Part shown: piece after piece, positions 24,301-37,990 of the stretch
How positions within the stretch are numbered: the stretch's first letter is position 1
Layout: each line of letters opens with the position of its first letter
Source of the DNA: Platynereis dumerilii
Lineage: Eukaryota > Annelida > Polychaeta > Phyllodocida > Nereididae
Assembly (NCBI GenBank): GCA_026936325.1
Contig: JAPTHN010000011.1
Location: forward strand, 31,474,501-31,538,500
DNA length: 64,000 bases
Reading direction: 5' to 3'
Position numbers and translations under genes: made by a program
Notes under the pieces: generated by a model
The model's input: only the letters and a program-made list of their open reading frames with translations
What the model was told of the DNA's origin: nothing
Database searches by the model: none

Positions 24301-25030
24301 CAATGTGATTGGCCACCCTGTGACGTCACAAAGCAGTGTAAGCACCCCAGGCCACGTGATTTCTGTCATCCACATGCCCTCTGGCAAACTGGTAGGCTTT
24401 CAGTCCAAACTGAATCCCTGTATAGAGTGAATGACTTGACGTAAATGTTCAGCTTAGGTCTATTCTGGATTCAAGTAAATATATCCCACGACTCTTTGCT
24501 GCCTTTCAGTTTTAGACACTCAGTATAAAAGTAACTAAAAGAGAAGTTGAAATGAAATGTGAATCTTTGCTCACCTGATAACTGATTTGCAGAAGGATGT
24601 CTAGAATTATGTTATGTGAAGAATTAACTTTTCAAAATTTTACCTGAGCTCTAGTTCTTTGTCTTTGTGCCTTGGTATTGGCTCGCTGAAAACCGTCATC
24701 TGATGAAAAAAGAATGAGACTGCAGTTTTGCACCATGTTTTGTGGCTTTATGGCCTTTTTATTTGAGTTCGCCTGTTTGCTTTATTTTTCACAAGTGAAC
24801 TTTTCCTTTTAATTCCACCGGCAGACATTTCACACTGTGCACACCCCATTGACGCCATCTTGTTTTGCAAAGGTTACCCGGATGTTATCCAAATGTTGCT
24901 CTTGCCACGTGACAGGTCATGTGATAGCCACAGCTGTTAGCCAATGGGAAATCCAGACGTTTCCAAATTTACTCCAACGATTTCCCTTCTACCAAATGGT
25001 TTTATTTGTCGCGTAATGACGTAATGGCAA
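24301..25030. promoter_or_regulatory. Promoter- or enhancer-like motif cluster
   Basis: Within about 700 bp: inverted CCAAT (24,308), full CRE TGACGTCA (24,321-24,328), E-box CACGTG (24,353-24,358), TATAAAAG (24,524-24,531), a YY1-like GACGCCATCTTG (about 24,851), CACGTGAC (about 24,905), CCAATGGG (about 24,941) and TAATGACGTAATGG (about 25,013). It lies 13 kb upstream of the signal-peptide exon on the same strand, which needs a 5' non-coding exon, so it is a candidate promoter. No transcript evidence. Confidence 0.3.
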
Positions 25031-26380
25031 ACAGCGAAATGGGTTCGTTTCAAATTGTTCTATTTGATCAAAAACCAATATGGCCGAAACTTCCTGCAGT
25101 CTCTCAAACTTTGCAAGTTGCAAAACCTCTACTGAATCAATGTAATATTTTGGAGCAAGATCGCATTACTTATTCAACTTATTTGTCATGCAGGTCTATT
25201 TGTGATGAGTTACAGACAAACTGACAATTTGTCATTTACTAACTTGTGACCTCATTGATAAGTGCTTTTAGTGAGTACTCAGAAGGTGACTTGTTTTAAT
25301 AACATTGAAAGTGTAGGCTATGGCCTCACAATTTGTGTATGAGTCATAGAGAATAGTATTGCATGGATAGTGATATGACCTCAAAAAGGAAATTCAAGTT
25401 CAGTTCTGCAAGCACTTATAATTCGTCGGCTGTAAAATAAAATAAGAAATATAAATCTTTTACTCCTGCCAGAGTCCCAGACTGATTAGCTAGTCTAATT
25501 CTCAGACATCTCTTGAGGTAACCAGTGACTGTCAGACGACTTTTTAAAAGCTCCGTGCATTAGTGGATGTTCAGAATGAAGAAAAAAAAACACACCAGAC
25601 AATTAAGTTTGAGGACAGAAAATCAGCAACTCCAGTGTGACAAACAGCTCGACAGAAGTAACGCATCACTTAAGACTTGTAGAAATCGGCTATGACATGA
25701 AATTGTGCATTAAATAATTTGTGATTGTACTTGCAAATGCAACAAAAATTGAGTCTGTAAATCCCGAATCCATTTGACAGGCACCGATGCCTGGTTGCAT
25801 AAAGCCATTAAATCAATTAGCAAAGTGACATGTCCCACCCACATATAAAATACAAGTTTGCAATTGAGTTAAGAAGCCAAAAAAAAGTAAAACACCAACA
25901 GCTCAGCCAGCTTATGATACACATGACACTGCATATAGACGGTGAGATTCCACATGAATTGGGGAGGAATTTCATCAGAAATAGACCAAGACTTGCTGTT
26001 GTATGCTGTTGTGTGATGTTATATATGTGCCAGTGTGAATCCCGATGGCTTGCTGCAACAACGCTGGATAAGAATGCTGGGTGCCGGATAACGATGCTTG
26101 GTAACAATGCTTGATTTACGACACACATTGATTGAGGACGACCAGGCAGGACATTGATTCACCATTGCTACATGGAAGCTGCTTTATGACACTTTCTGCC
26201 TCCATTCCGCAAAATGAATGAATCGTAAATCTTGATTATTGCATCAGCCGCAGACTTATTCGCTTATTTACCCAAGTGTGGAATGGCCAAGGGAAATATT
26301 TGATAAAGGGAAATGCCAATATCAACAATATCAATTACTCTTGATGATGGACTGCCCGACTGACTGGTAGGTAGGCTTGC
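25031..26380. other. No feature recognised
   Basis: Short ORFs on both strands (about 25,817-26,128 overlapping) without family resemblance. Confidence 0.45.
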
Positions 26381-27150
26381 GGACTGCCTTGAACAATGGC
26401 TGTAGCTGCCTGGCTGTATTGATATATAGGCCTATACCACATATCCATCTGGCCGGCTTGGCTTTGTATCTGGGTGAATGAATGACAAGAAGGAGAGATT
26501 AACTGACTGATTTACCAAGTAACTTACTTATCATTGACTTACTGACTAACTTAGCAACTGACAGACAGATTGACAGATTGGTTCACCAAAAGAATTACCC
26601 CCCAAAAAAACTGACAAACTGACAAGATGGTGGGATTAACTGACTGATTCACCAAGTAACTTGTGGATTTACCAATTAACTGACTGATTTACCCAGTAAC
26701 TGACGGATTAACCAACTAAGTGACTGACAGATTCACCAAGTACCTGACTGACTCACCAACTAGCTGACTGATTTACTAACAAAATGACTTATTTACCAAG
26801 TAGCTGACTTATCACTGACTGGCTAACTCAGTAACTGGTGGATAGATTGGCAATTCATTTAGTGAGCCAGTCAGTCAAAGAACAGACTAATTGACGAGAT
26901 TGAGAGATTTGACTTACTCTTTGACTGACCAACTGGTGATAAGATCGAATGACTGGCCCACAAAATGAGTCACTGACTGATTTACCAAAGTAACCGACTT
27001 ATCACTGGCTTACTGACTAACCTAGCAACTGGCAGGCAGATTGACTGACTGGTTCACCAAAAGAATTACCCAAAAAAACAACAACTGACAAACTGACAAG
27101 ATGGAGGGATTAAATGACTGATTCACCAAGTAACTTGTAGACAAACTGAC
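26380..27150 (+). repeat. Degenerate tandem array based on (ACTGACTGATT/ACCAAGTAACT)
   Basis: Imperfect units such as TGACTGATTTACCAAGTAAC and GACTGACTGGTTCACCAA recur throughout. A larger block from about 26,500 (CTGACTGATTTACCAAGTAACTT...TTCACCAAAAGAATTACCC) is repeated at about 26,970-27,075, giving a higher-order period near 460 bp. No coding content. Confidence 0.8.
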
Positions 27151-27454
27151 TGAATGACTATCTTCCCGACAGGACTGATCACACAGCAACATGTTGACAT
27201 TGGAAATGTACTCAAATATATAAACATAGACAAAAATATTTATATAAGATGGTCTTGGACTGCCTATACATTGTCTTCCAGCAGTGCCTCTTTTGGAAAC
27301 AGATTGTATCCAAACAATTTATGACACAGATGATGTAATTCCCTGCCTGAAGTAAGAGCATGACTGAGAATCACTTTGGGCAATCACGAGTCCTGAGTGA
27401 GAGATGGAACTGACTGCCATGAATGTACAGCTTGTACCTTTCTAGGTGGGATAC

Positions 27455-27605
27455 TATGAGGTTATACCATGGGTGGAGGCAGTATATCCCTTGTATAGTC
27501 ACCCAAGATCCAGTATATCCCGAGACCCGAAGGGTCGAGGGATATACGGGGTCGAGGGTGACTATACCAGGGATATACTGCCGCAACCCATGGTATAATC
27601 TTTTT
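27455..27605. repeat. Foldback with AGTATATCCC motifs
   Basis: Left arm GGTTATACCATGGGTGG.GGCAGTATATCCCTTGTATAGTCACCC and right arm GGGTGACTATACCAGGGATATACTGCCGCAACCCATGGTATAATC pair through most of their length around GACCCGAAGGGTCGAGG. AGTATATCCCTG or a variant recurs singly at about 27,821, 27,851 and 27,901. Confidence 0.8.
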
Positions 27606-28329
27606 ATCCCATTTCTTTTTTTTTAAATACTTTTATTTTATATCAATGTAAAACAGTTTTAAGCACTCAATGTGAATGCAGCTGTGCCACAAAAAAATCA
27701 ATACTCTTAATTGGCAGCACTTAATTGCCTTAAATCACAACAATCAGCAAATATGCTGGTATCTACATGCTAATAAGCATGATATATAGGGGCACTGTTG
27801 CCTTTTGATTGGTCAGTTCCAGTATATCCCTGTTGATCTCATTATCTTTCAGTATATCCCTGCTGGCTAATTAGCCAAAGGAATTTGATTGGTTGAACTA
27901 AATATATCCCTGTTTCTTTCTGTTGTATTTCCCTCTCTCAATCTGTATTGACCAGGGAAAAGCTCAGTATGAGGGACAAAAGTTGGCTAGACATGGGATA
28001 AAATATGGTACAACACACTGAGCATATAATATATATATCTTGCTTGACAGATAACCAATCTTTAATAATACATTATTTACCTGATGTTGGGGAAATGGAC
28101 TGTCAGAACCACGATATTGGTTGAGGAGTATAGGCCTACAGTAATCAGTATATCTGGTTGTCACAAGCATTTTTTATTTCTTGATTAATAATATACTATG
28201 ATTGCTGTTCAGTATGGTGAGCGACGGTGAGCAGATTTATCTGGAATGGGCACTATATAAAATCATGATAAAATGATATATTGCTGTGTAATACAATGCA
28301 TATATGATGACCTGCCACAGGAGAGGATG

Positions 28330-28532
28330 AGCTGTAAAATTTGAAATTTTGAGTCAGCTTAAATGATTGAGTGAGATGGTTGCACAATTCCTTTGAGCTG
28401 AAATAGCTTGTTTGTTTTAATAATCTGTCCATTGTCATAACTGAAAACAACATGCTATGTCAGCTCAAAAGAATTGTCAAACCATCGCACTCAATAATTT
28501 CAGCTGACTCAAACTTCCAATTTTACAGCGTA
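28330..28532. repeat. MITE-like foldback with ~75-bp arms
   Basis: GCTGTAAAATTTGAAATTTTGAGTCAGCT...GATGGTTGCACAATTCCTTTGAGCTGA pairs with the inverted arm ending ...AGCTGACTCAAACTTCCAATTTTACAGC, with a ~50-bp centre. The arms are about 85% matched by eye. Confidence 0.75.
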
Positions 28533-29855
28533 ATGATATCATGACTTGTAGCACTATAGAGAACTCATGGATTGAAGTTTAGAATGGCTGTAAAGTTAGA
28601 CATACAGGTGTATCAATGTATAAGCTTACACAATTGTCTTATTGTATTAAAAAGTTGCCGTTATCACAGACTTTCCACTCAAGCAAAGCAATGTACATTC
28701 TCTAGGTGAAGCTCTGAATGCCGAAGAAGACAAAGTCAGCAACTGCAAACATGCTGGAAGTCATTAATGTCAGAAGAGAAGCCTCAAATGTTCTAGGTGT
28801 CTGTTACAATGTACCACTATGACAGGATTTTTCTATATCTTGGTGACATTTAACTCTTACTATTTCGCAATTTCCTGCCAGTTACTTCAATGTTCGGCAT
28901 GACGCAATGGATTGCATCAGATAGGAATACCCAAGTGGCACACGAGTGAGATCGAACTGCTCCTCTTGGCACGTGGCCGCCACATGCACTTCAGGGCTTT
29001 GTGTTAATCCATAATAAGATGACACTGTCATTCTCTCTTTATCTTCTTTGTGTATTTCATCTGCTTTAAAAACACACCCAAGCTTATTTGTCGGTTATAT
29101 AGTTATTTCATGGTGCTTATGTTGCATGAATGTGTCACATTTTATATATTTTTCCTGGCTTTGTCGTTCCTATTCATATTACAAAACACACCCAGATCAG
29201 ATAAAAGTGATTATAGTGGTCTTCAAGCCTGATTTATCAAGGGTTTGGTCTGATTTTGTTAATCATATTTTCCATATGAAACCCTTAGATCTGAGAAATT
29301 GTGGAGATCAGCATAATGCAGGATTTGATGCCAAAAAATCTGACAATATGTGTGACAAAACCAGTGAGTGATAAAATGTAAGTGTTAGGGCTTGCCAGCG
29401 TCTAATGAAGGGCATCAATTGCTTTTCTCCAAGTGAAAGCTTCTTTAACGATCAGCTCAATTCACGTGCATTGATCCTCAAAACATAAAAGAGAGATATC
29501 TGGCAGTGAAAGGGTTTGCTCTGTTTGAGGTTCCTCTAAGCTCTCATTTGGCACTGTCTTTATTGAACTAGATACCCAGGAAAAGGACAAGATAAGTAAA
29601 TTCTGCTTGAACTTGTTCATTTATGTTGCTATTATTTAATTATTCAGGGTTGGTAAATATGGTGTAAGTAAAGGTGGGTGTTAACTTTGAACTAAGTAAA
29701 CCTGGGCCATCAATATATACCTGTGGAACATGTGGATGGAAATCTTAAAACTTTACAATCCAGGTAGCATGATTACATTTGACTGTTTGAGAATAACGAA
29801 TATTCCCCAGAGCTCTGCAAAGAGAAGCTGAAATTATAGGCATTCTGTGCTCCTC
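28533..29855. other. No feature recognised
   Basis: A + ORF at 29,048-29,371 has no family resemblance. Otherwise unremarkable AT-rich sequence. Confidence 0.45.
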
Positions 29856-29857
29856 CT

Positions 29858-30372
29858 GTTTCTACTTCCTCTCTTTTTCATAAACATTTCTTTCTCCTTT
29901 TTCTCTAATACTGCTCAATTCTCCCTTTCTCCTCAATTCACCTTTTCGTCTCTGCTTCGTCTTTTTCTTCTTTCTTTTCCTTTAATCACTTTACAACAAA
30001 TTATCTTCTTCTAATTTCCATTTTGACTTTTTCCTCCTCTCTCTCGCGGTCTGCTTACTCCTCCTTCTCCCGTTTCACAATTTCTTCCATTTTCCTCTTT
30101 CTCTATTATATCCTCTTTGTCTTCTCTCCTCTTTCTCCACATTCTTCTCTTGCTCTTCATTTGTCCTCGTCTGCCTTCTCCTCATTCTTCTCGATATCAC
30201 CTGTTTCTCTTGTTTCTCTTCTTAATCCTCTTTCTCCTCTCCCCATTCCCTCTCTTCCAATTTCTCCTCCTTCACTCCTGTCTCTTCAGTCTCGTCTTTC
30301 TCCTACTACTCCTCAGCAATATATTTCACTCTTTCTTTTCCTCTTTCTCATTCATTCCTTCGTCGTTCTGTT
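29858..30372 (+). repeat. Polypyrimidine-rich block
   Basis: Degenerate C/T-rich sequence (TTCTCCTCTTTCTC-type units) on the + strand. The 140-residue ORF in it is a composition artefact of Ser/Leu/Phe/Pro. Confidence 0.85.
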
Positions 30373-30997
30373 TCTGAAGTTACATCAATTATACATGCAT
30401 ATACATATACATGTACTGCTCAAATCACGTGGTGAGATATCATAGTTGTTCTTGGATGCTTTGTTAAAACATTGAATTAGAATGTGATTTCACTTCTCAT
30501 GGACACAGTTTTAGCTCTAGGTCCTAACTATCCAAGCAGACAAGAGCTATTGCAGTGACGTGTGGTATAGAACAATACAATTCCCAGGCACTTCATACTG
30601 AAAATGGTCGAACTTTAGCAATTAGGAGTGTTTTTCAACATGCACAAGAAATTGGAAGATTGTCTAAGTGAACAATGCGCAGAGCAATCTGTGCATTTGG
30701 TTTATTCATTTTGAAAATAGCATCGAACAGCTTTTTTAATTAGTCTGTAGAATGCCAAGATTGTTTTTAAATGCTTCAATGAGTTGATTGGATTTGCAAG
30801 GACTTGTTTTGTTGTTCTATGAAAAGAGAGTAGAGCCATTGTGCTTGCGTTGGAGTGCTTCGTGCATTCACACTTTCAGGAATAATTTCTGAAGATAATT
30901 TGAAGAAAAATTGACATTAATAATGGATGAACAATGCAGCTACAGCAAGTGCACACCAAATAAAGATTGGATTTTCAATAGAGCGAATGTGATAGTT

Positions 30998-31060
30998 TGT
31001 GTCATAGCCGAGCGGTTAGGTGACTTCCTCGGGTTCGAATCCTCTCCTCGACATGGAAAT
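30998..31060 (+). repeat. tRNA-like remnant (SINE head)
   Basis: TAGCCGAGCGGTTA matches a Ser/Leu-type A box and GGGTTCGAATCCTC a B box, but only ~15 bases separate them, so there is no anticodon arm. It is probably a deleted tRNA or the head of a SINE different from family S. Confidence 0.55.
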
Positions 31061-34000
31061 ATTGGAGTCGATTTCCTTCTTGCAGGCTTAAATCATTGCT
31101 GTATGAACAACTGCTTTCCGTGCTTTGGCGAGGGCTCCTGTGGTAGATTCTGGACAGGTGTAATTACCATAAAGTCAGCTGGATTTGTCATCCGCTGATG
31201 TGACCAATATCGTACCTGAAGCTCTTTTACCTTTAATCAGGATAAAAGGAAAATATGGTTGATACTAAGGTAAAAAGTGATGATACGTTTTTTTAAAATT
31301 ATAATGTTCATACTTACTCTTAAAAAATGGGAACAATCCTTCAAATACGATGAGCTTACAAGTTTCCTTACTTCATATGTCACTGCCTGTCTGAAATTTA
31401 AATTTTATTTCAAGCTTATATATCACAAGCAGACATGCACTGAGTATATATCTATATATGGATTGAAGTGATAAATAGAAATATTTACTTGATGTCAAGC
31501 CAAGTGATGAATGAAAATACTTGAAAAATACACTCTACAACTTCTTCTTGGAAGCCTGGGGTGTTTACATCTGGGTATACCCACCTTGGAGTGGACAGAA
31601 TTCATCCATGCAGGGCTCTCAAGTGATCCATCAATTTGGCTCTTTGTGTGGGCATAAGGCAATTTGAAAAGCAAAAGGTCAAAAAGGACCAGTTGCTGCT
31701 TACTTTGGGTTGCCTCTGGGACCAAGGTCATTTTCTTATAGATCTAGTTACTTTGAATGAATTGGTCCACCGTGGCCTTTTTTGGCTGCATTTAGGTTAA
31801 AAGTAGTAAAGGACATGGAAATAGAAATGAACATGAGATACATCATATTTCTGTGAAGGGAAAAACTAACCACTTGAAGTATTCAGATGGAAAATCGATT
31901 TCAAGTGTGGATGATTTTATGTTTTATGTTATACATCAACAGTTACTATGTACACTGGAATATATCATATGCATGGTATTTTTTAAGTAAGGCAGTGATA
32001 TCAGTGTTTTTCTTCACTATTACATTTTGACTCCATACCACAATTTTTCCCTATACCTTGCTAAGTAAGTGTTATCGACCGCCACAAGCGTCAAGAAAAA
32101 TACTCTTTCCATTACTTTCTTTACAAGCAAATTTAGTTTCGCAAATTCAGAAGTAAGGATTCGTTTCAGTTTTTATACTTTTCCAATAATACAGAAATGT
32201 CAAAGTTTGTGAAACTTTTAAAATTTGCATAGTTCAATACACAGACCAACATGGGAAGATATATGCCTTTCACCACAATTTCCAACTCATTCAGTAAAGG
32301 AAATAAGCTGTGACTTTTGTAGAAGTGCATAAATACCACTGCACAAACTCCACACACCATCTATGTACATTCTAGTTTTGTCATTGGCTATGTAAAAAGT
32401 GTGCTGACATATGCATACTTGTAATCAAGTTTATCTTTGTGATATAATCACTATATTGCACATGACATCTGCTTCCTTTACTAAGAGGCTTCAGTTTCAA
32501 CAACAGAATGTTTTGTAACTTAATTAACGTTTTTCTCTTCTTCAGTTTTTCATTTATCTGTCAACAAGACATGGTCCCTTTAAAAGCTGCCATGCCCAAA
32601 ATCTCTGCCTCAGGCCTCGTTCTGAAACCGTCTGTTAATTGTTTTGCAACAAACACCGATGCGATACACTTGAGGATTTCAAAATGTTGTTTGCAACTCG
32701 AAACATTTTACAAACTGATTTTGAAACTTCAAACTTGTTGACAAGATGAGGGAGAAGAAATGGTCACATAACAAAAAAAGCAAACTAATAATAGGCCTAT
32801 AATGAGTTGTTTTGTCCATGACTTGAGAGGCCTGGTTAATAACTTACTCCTAATGCGCCATGGGAAAAGGTACACCCACCATTATAATGTCAAGTGAACA
32901 TGTTGAGCATTAGGAGAGTCCCTTGGTGCCAGAAGAGACCTGACCGGGAGGGTCCTTGTCCTTGATATAGCCACGTGAGAATTATCTAGTTCAGAGAGGC
33001 ACCGCTAGGTGACCTTTGCCAACGGAAGTGAGCCAGAACAATGCACAATGCCCTGTTATCGCCAGCGTAACCCTTCTGACTATAAGCCACAAGACAGGCT
33101 GAGGACCTCTTTGACTTCCGGTTTCCCCAGCAACCAGCACTTGATCATGCGCAATGATAACTTCCGCCCCCACTGCCCCAATGCAGGCAATTGACAACCA
33201 CTGTGCACTCAGAACATGCAAAGGTCTTGTCTCATGGTGCGCTGATCTTTATTGTGTACCTTTATATATCAGGGAGATCGAAAACTTCAAAATGCAAATC
33301 ATGTGTTTTGTTCGGTTGGCAGAGCGATTGAAACAACAAATCTATCTCATTTTTTAGAGTTCGGTGAACTGTGATAAATTTGCCCTCTGAATTACATTTA
33401 ACACACTTCATATTTTCTAAGAGGAATTTAAGCAACTTCAGCTGATTCTTTTCACCAAGTAATACAATCAGTCAGTCCTTTAGGTACAGTAAACCACTTC
33501 TGCGCACTGCATTTGAACATTTATCTAAAGGTTTTCTCTTTGAAATGTGCTTTTCCTTTGGCTCCGTAAAACAGAATTTTGAAAAACATTGAATTATTAA
33601 AGAGTGTGGAAACATGCATTCTTTTATGTCCAGATTCAGCTCACAAGAAAAGCATATACATATATATATATATGTATCTGTGTGCTGTGTAAAAAATAAA
33701 GGGCGTGAGGGCGTTTCTTGGCATTGCGCTCCAATAAGATCTCTTTATATTCGTTCTTCACTTTGGTAAAAAGATTCACCTGTTGAATAAACATTGTTCC
33801 GTAGATTATTTCAGGAGACCTTTTCGCTGACCCCGTTGTTCAGTTGTTCTTGCTGTTTCCATTGTGTGCCTTTGTTAGAATGTCAGCAACTTCTGCTCCA
33901 TTGTAAATCAAAGAGGAAAGAGTATGGAGGTTAAAAACAAGCTGAGAATATATTAACAGATCCATGAATAGTGAATTATACCCATGCATTCACCTGAATA

Positions 34001-34175
34001 GAAACTGTAGAAAAAGATTTAAAAAATAGCACCACACTTGAACTCACCTGCAGTATATCTCCAATGACCCAGAAGTAAGCATTGAATGTCGAAATCACAG
34101 TTGGATCATATTATTGTCTCCTTAAATACTCAGTATTAAAGAAAGGTCATGCAATTACAGTTGTGAGGAGTCTGC
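31061..34175. other. No gene recognised
   Basis: Short ORFs only. A slightly GC-richer patch at 32,990-33,200 contains ETS-like CTTCCGG and ACTTCCGCC motifs but no other promoter sign. Confidence 0.4.
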
Positions 34176-34440
34176 GGACTGGAGTTTTTAAGACTTTCTT
34201 TTGTCCCTTGATCATGTCTATGTGGTACGTGGTTTTCAATCTGTGCCTCATAGATGTACATAAACAAACATTGTTTCAGCCTATAAGGGACAAAATTGCA
34301 CTAGTTTAAAAATTGAAGACTATCATTTTCTAAGACTTTCTTCAGTCCATCAGTTAAGAGGTGGGGTCCGCAGTTTTCAATCTGTGCCCTCATATACATA
34401 CTAAAATACATCGTTTCAGCTTATGTGGTCTTTTTTGTGC
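34176..34440 (+). repeat. Diverged tandem duplication, period ~145 bp
   Basis: AAGACTTTCTT...GGT.CG..GTTTTCAATCTGTGCC...ACAT.GTTTCAGCYTAT.RGG occurs at about 34,190 and about 34,334. Confidence 0.65.
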
Positions 34441-37400
34441 TTGATTTATATCTGAACACACCCACCACATCAGAAGAAGGCAATTTCCTTATGAGGTGAG
34501 GTGGAAACGATGATCATGCAAACTGATACGCTTGAGTCTCAATATCAAATGCCATCTCGTGATGCCTAGTCGCTTCAGGTGTTAGTTCACATTTCCTTTA
34601 TGGAGTCTGGTTTCCTTAAGCTGCCAGCTTGTTTGGACTTTTGTCAAATCTTACAGATCTCAATAGGAGTCTTAGGCAATCCTGGAGAAACTACAGTCTT
34701 TATATCCATATATCGAATGATATAGCCTCCCAAAGAGATCTATATAGGGAATCCAATCATATGGGAAAGAATTGCATTAGTTTTCAAATCGCGACATACC
34801 TCGGTGCCTCGTAACTTGATTTAAAAGCAATCTGTACCCGATGTAGTGGCTTCTGAGTCTACAGACATAGGGATGTGAGATATATATATGGAAATAAAGG
34901 ATGGCCTCAGAGCAGAGCTGATTTATAGGCAGGCCAATGGCTCATGAAGACATACACTATTCATCACAATTAGAGGCTGTCAGTGTACTTTCCCCACATC
35001 CCCTCTCAGCTGATGATCTCATCTGTCTGTCCGTCATTGCGTAATCACGCCGGACGTTCATTACCCGTTTGATGATCAGACCGAGGCTATCCCCTTACTG
35101 GAAAACAACAAGCAAATCTTGGCATCCTACTTCATAAAGTGCTCATTGATGGATGTGCATGGTATGAGTCCGTAATAAATTAAGGCATACTACCATGTTG
35201 GTGTATACGGTCATATATCATGGGACTATGACAAGTGAGGCCGCAGCCTTCAGGATGAAGCTCATATGGGAAAGGCGTGTGAGTCTGTGCGTACTTGACT
35301 TGCATTTTATGTTGTCAAGCCGTGTGGTAAGGTAGACTGTGTTGATACATGGGGTTGTTGGAGGAAGTGAAAGATTCAAGGTTTCCTCCGACAAAATGGA
35401 GCATATGTTTTATGTTTGTTTGATCTGTCATCCATGTTCAAATCTAGCTACATGTGTGTAGATTATGCCTCTATCGGAAAACACACTTTTGTTTATTCAT
35501 TTGGAGCCAATTGGCAGTATTGCCAGATTAAAGCAATCCAATTTGCTTTAGCAAGCGTCAACAATACCAGCCCAGTTTGTGATGACTTCATTCAACTACA
35601 ATTTATATATAGTGTGTGTAGTTTTAGGTCTTCTTATTACTAGTTTTGTGCATTTCAATATGTTGCATCAGACCGCCCAACAGAGTTTGCATGGACTCGT
35701 TCAAATGAAAACGTGACGTAAGAAGAATTTACACACTCAACCAGAGAAGCAAGTCAATAATTATTAGAGGTATATATTTGATCCGCAATTCTATTAACAT
35801 CTTCCATTCCCAATTATAATGTGCTCAATTGTGTGGTTAGTGAAAAAAAATCATATCACCTCTTCTCAACTCCTCATAGTATTGTCTGTTCCTCTTATTG
35901 TTGCCGATATATGGAGGTTATCACTTTTTGTTGGCCCCATGAACCCACACACCCAAAAGTGTGAGGATGACAATACTCTCATACCAAACCCACCTCCCCC
36001 AAACAACCACAGTGTGGTACCCCATGCAGTGTATCATGTCTGGAGCAACTGATACTCCTTGATGGATGGACAGAAGAGATGTGGTGTTGTCAAAATCCAT
36101 ACTCTGTTCAAATAGATACACACTTTTGTTGGGTGTTAGATTGCTTTGCAGCCAACAATACTTTATCAATAATGGGTGGGTGTGGATTTTTCCATCTCCC
36201 TCAGGCTGAAACACCTTTTACTTCCTCCAACCAGAATAGCTGAAATAAGTAGATCTGTGGCAAAATGGTTTAGAAATTAGAACACGAGGAAGAAGTCCAA
36301 TTAGTTTCAAAGATTTAATTATTTTGCTTTTTTGTTGTCACATTTCCCCAGACGGCAGAATGTCAGGGACTTGCCACTTAGTTCAGCGAGTGCTCATGTA
36401 TTATGATAATCTGATTTTAACAGCGGTTTTCATTGAAGTGATGAAATGCCAAATAGTTTGAATTACTGGGACAGCTAGATTGCTAAGTGACAAACTATAG
36501 AGTGAAAGGTGTCAAAGAAAGAAGAATTGAGTGACAATCATTGTAAAATATTTGATTTGCCAGCCTAAATATCAGTCGTGGAAACTGTATGTATCAATCA
36601 AAGGCCAACCTGGAAAGTGGAAATCAATATAACAACTTCAAAAGGCCGCAGTGTATGATGAAATGAAGTACGAAAGTAAAATTTTGTGGTGTGAATTGCT
36701 GTCCACATCAAAACTCATCAATCCCTTTTCAATATTATTGCCGTCAATCACTTAAACAATAATTTTATTGCATTCAGTGTCTTTATTTGTTGATTTTTAC
36801 AACTGAGGAATCTATATGATTTCATCCAGGCAGTCTAACCTTCAAGCCTAGAATATAATTACCAGGTGGTCATATTCCCATTATAGTTTAAATGTCATGT
36901 CCAGTGCTGCAGATGTCTTTATCAGGAATAAATCTAATTGTACATTCAAGTTTTCGATTAAGCTTAACCATTAATTTGATACAATTAAGTTTCTCCAGGC
37001 AACGACGCAATTCTGTTTGAGAGAATCACTTTTGTACGTGTCGTGCGCAATAGATATTTTCTTGAAACTTCTTAGAGCGACAAAACTTAACTATAACGTC
37101 TGAATTCATTCCACAGTATGTTAGGAGATAGAACAGGGTTGTTATTTACATGAAAGTGTTGTGCATTATTGCTTTCTGGAGTTCAGAATTAAACTCCTGA
37201 CTATTAAAAGTAAATTACAAAGGATCATGCACACTTCTAAAGGAACCATGGCAGGTCCATAAGGAAAGCGTTTCCAAGAGAGCTCAATATCAACCTCCTT
37301 TATATTAGACAGTATGTTAACCTTTCAGTTTCTGATGAAGGTCAAACCGGTTTTCCTTAATTCGGCTATTGTACCCTCCCTGCACTCAAGGTGCTAAATA

Positions 37401-37990
37401 TATATGCTTCCAGAAATAATAATATCTGAAATCGGTGGGATCTGAAATTGATGTGTGAAAATATGGCCTCATGAATGAGTCGATATGTCATAATGATTTA
37501 CTAATGACAATAAATCAAAAGCAGTTCCTCAATAACTTCCTCATATCAGCTAGATTGATTGATTGCTTTCACAAATTGAATATTAGCGCCTAATGAAGAT
37601 ATCGTTCTTACTTATTTTACATGTGATTAATCAAATTTGTCAAACTGTTAAGTTAATCAAGATTCGAAATCTGGAAGACTTGTAAAGAAGATTAACTCTT
37701 CAATTTTCTGATAAAATCTTAATAAGGACTTGACAATTAATGTTAATAACACCGATCCTGTATGACAAGCAGATGCATTTGTAATATATACAGATACAAT
37801 TATGTACATCAAGTATGTTGAATTGTTATTATTGATCTGTGTCACTAATCAGCCTATAATAATTTAGTGACAACTACCCCAGCATCAGCGGTCCCATGTA
37901 TGTTTCACAAACATAATTATGCTAAGGATTATAGTTGCAAAAACAAATCGACAATGGTCAATAATGAGTTTTTTTTTGGTGTTGTTTCAG
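34441..37990. other. No gene recognised upstream of the neuropeptide exon
   Basis: Unique-looking AT-rich sequence with short ORFs. The last 25 bases (about 37,965-37,990) are a T-rich tract ending TTGTTTCAG, the acceptor of the signal-peptide exon. The intron upstream therefore extends through part or all of this stretch. Confidence 0.4.

Noticed and set aside
26380-27150. CRISPR-like or regulatory spaced repeats
   Set aside because: Units are degenerate, without uniform spacers, in an animal genome; an ordinary decayed minisatellite.
30998-31060. Functional Ser/Leu tRNA
   Set aside because: The A and B boxes are too close to hold an anticodon and variable arm.
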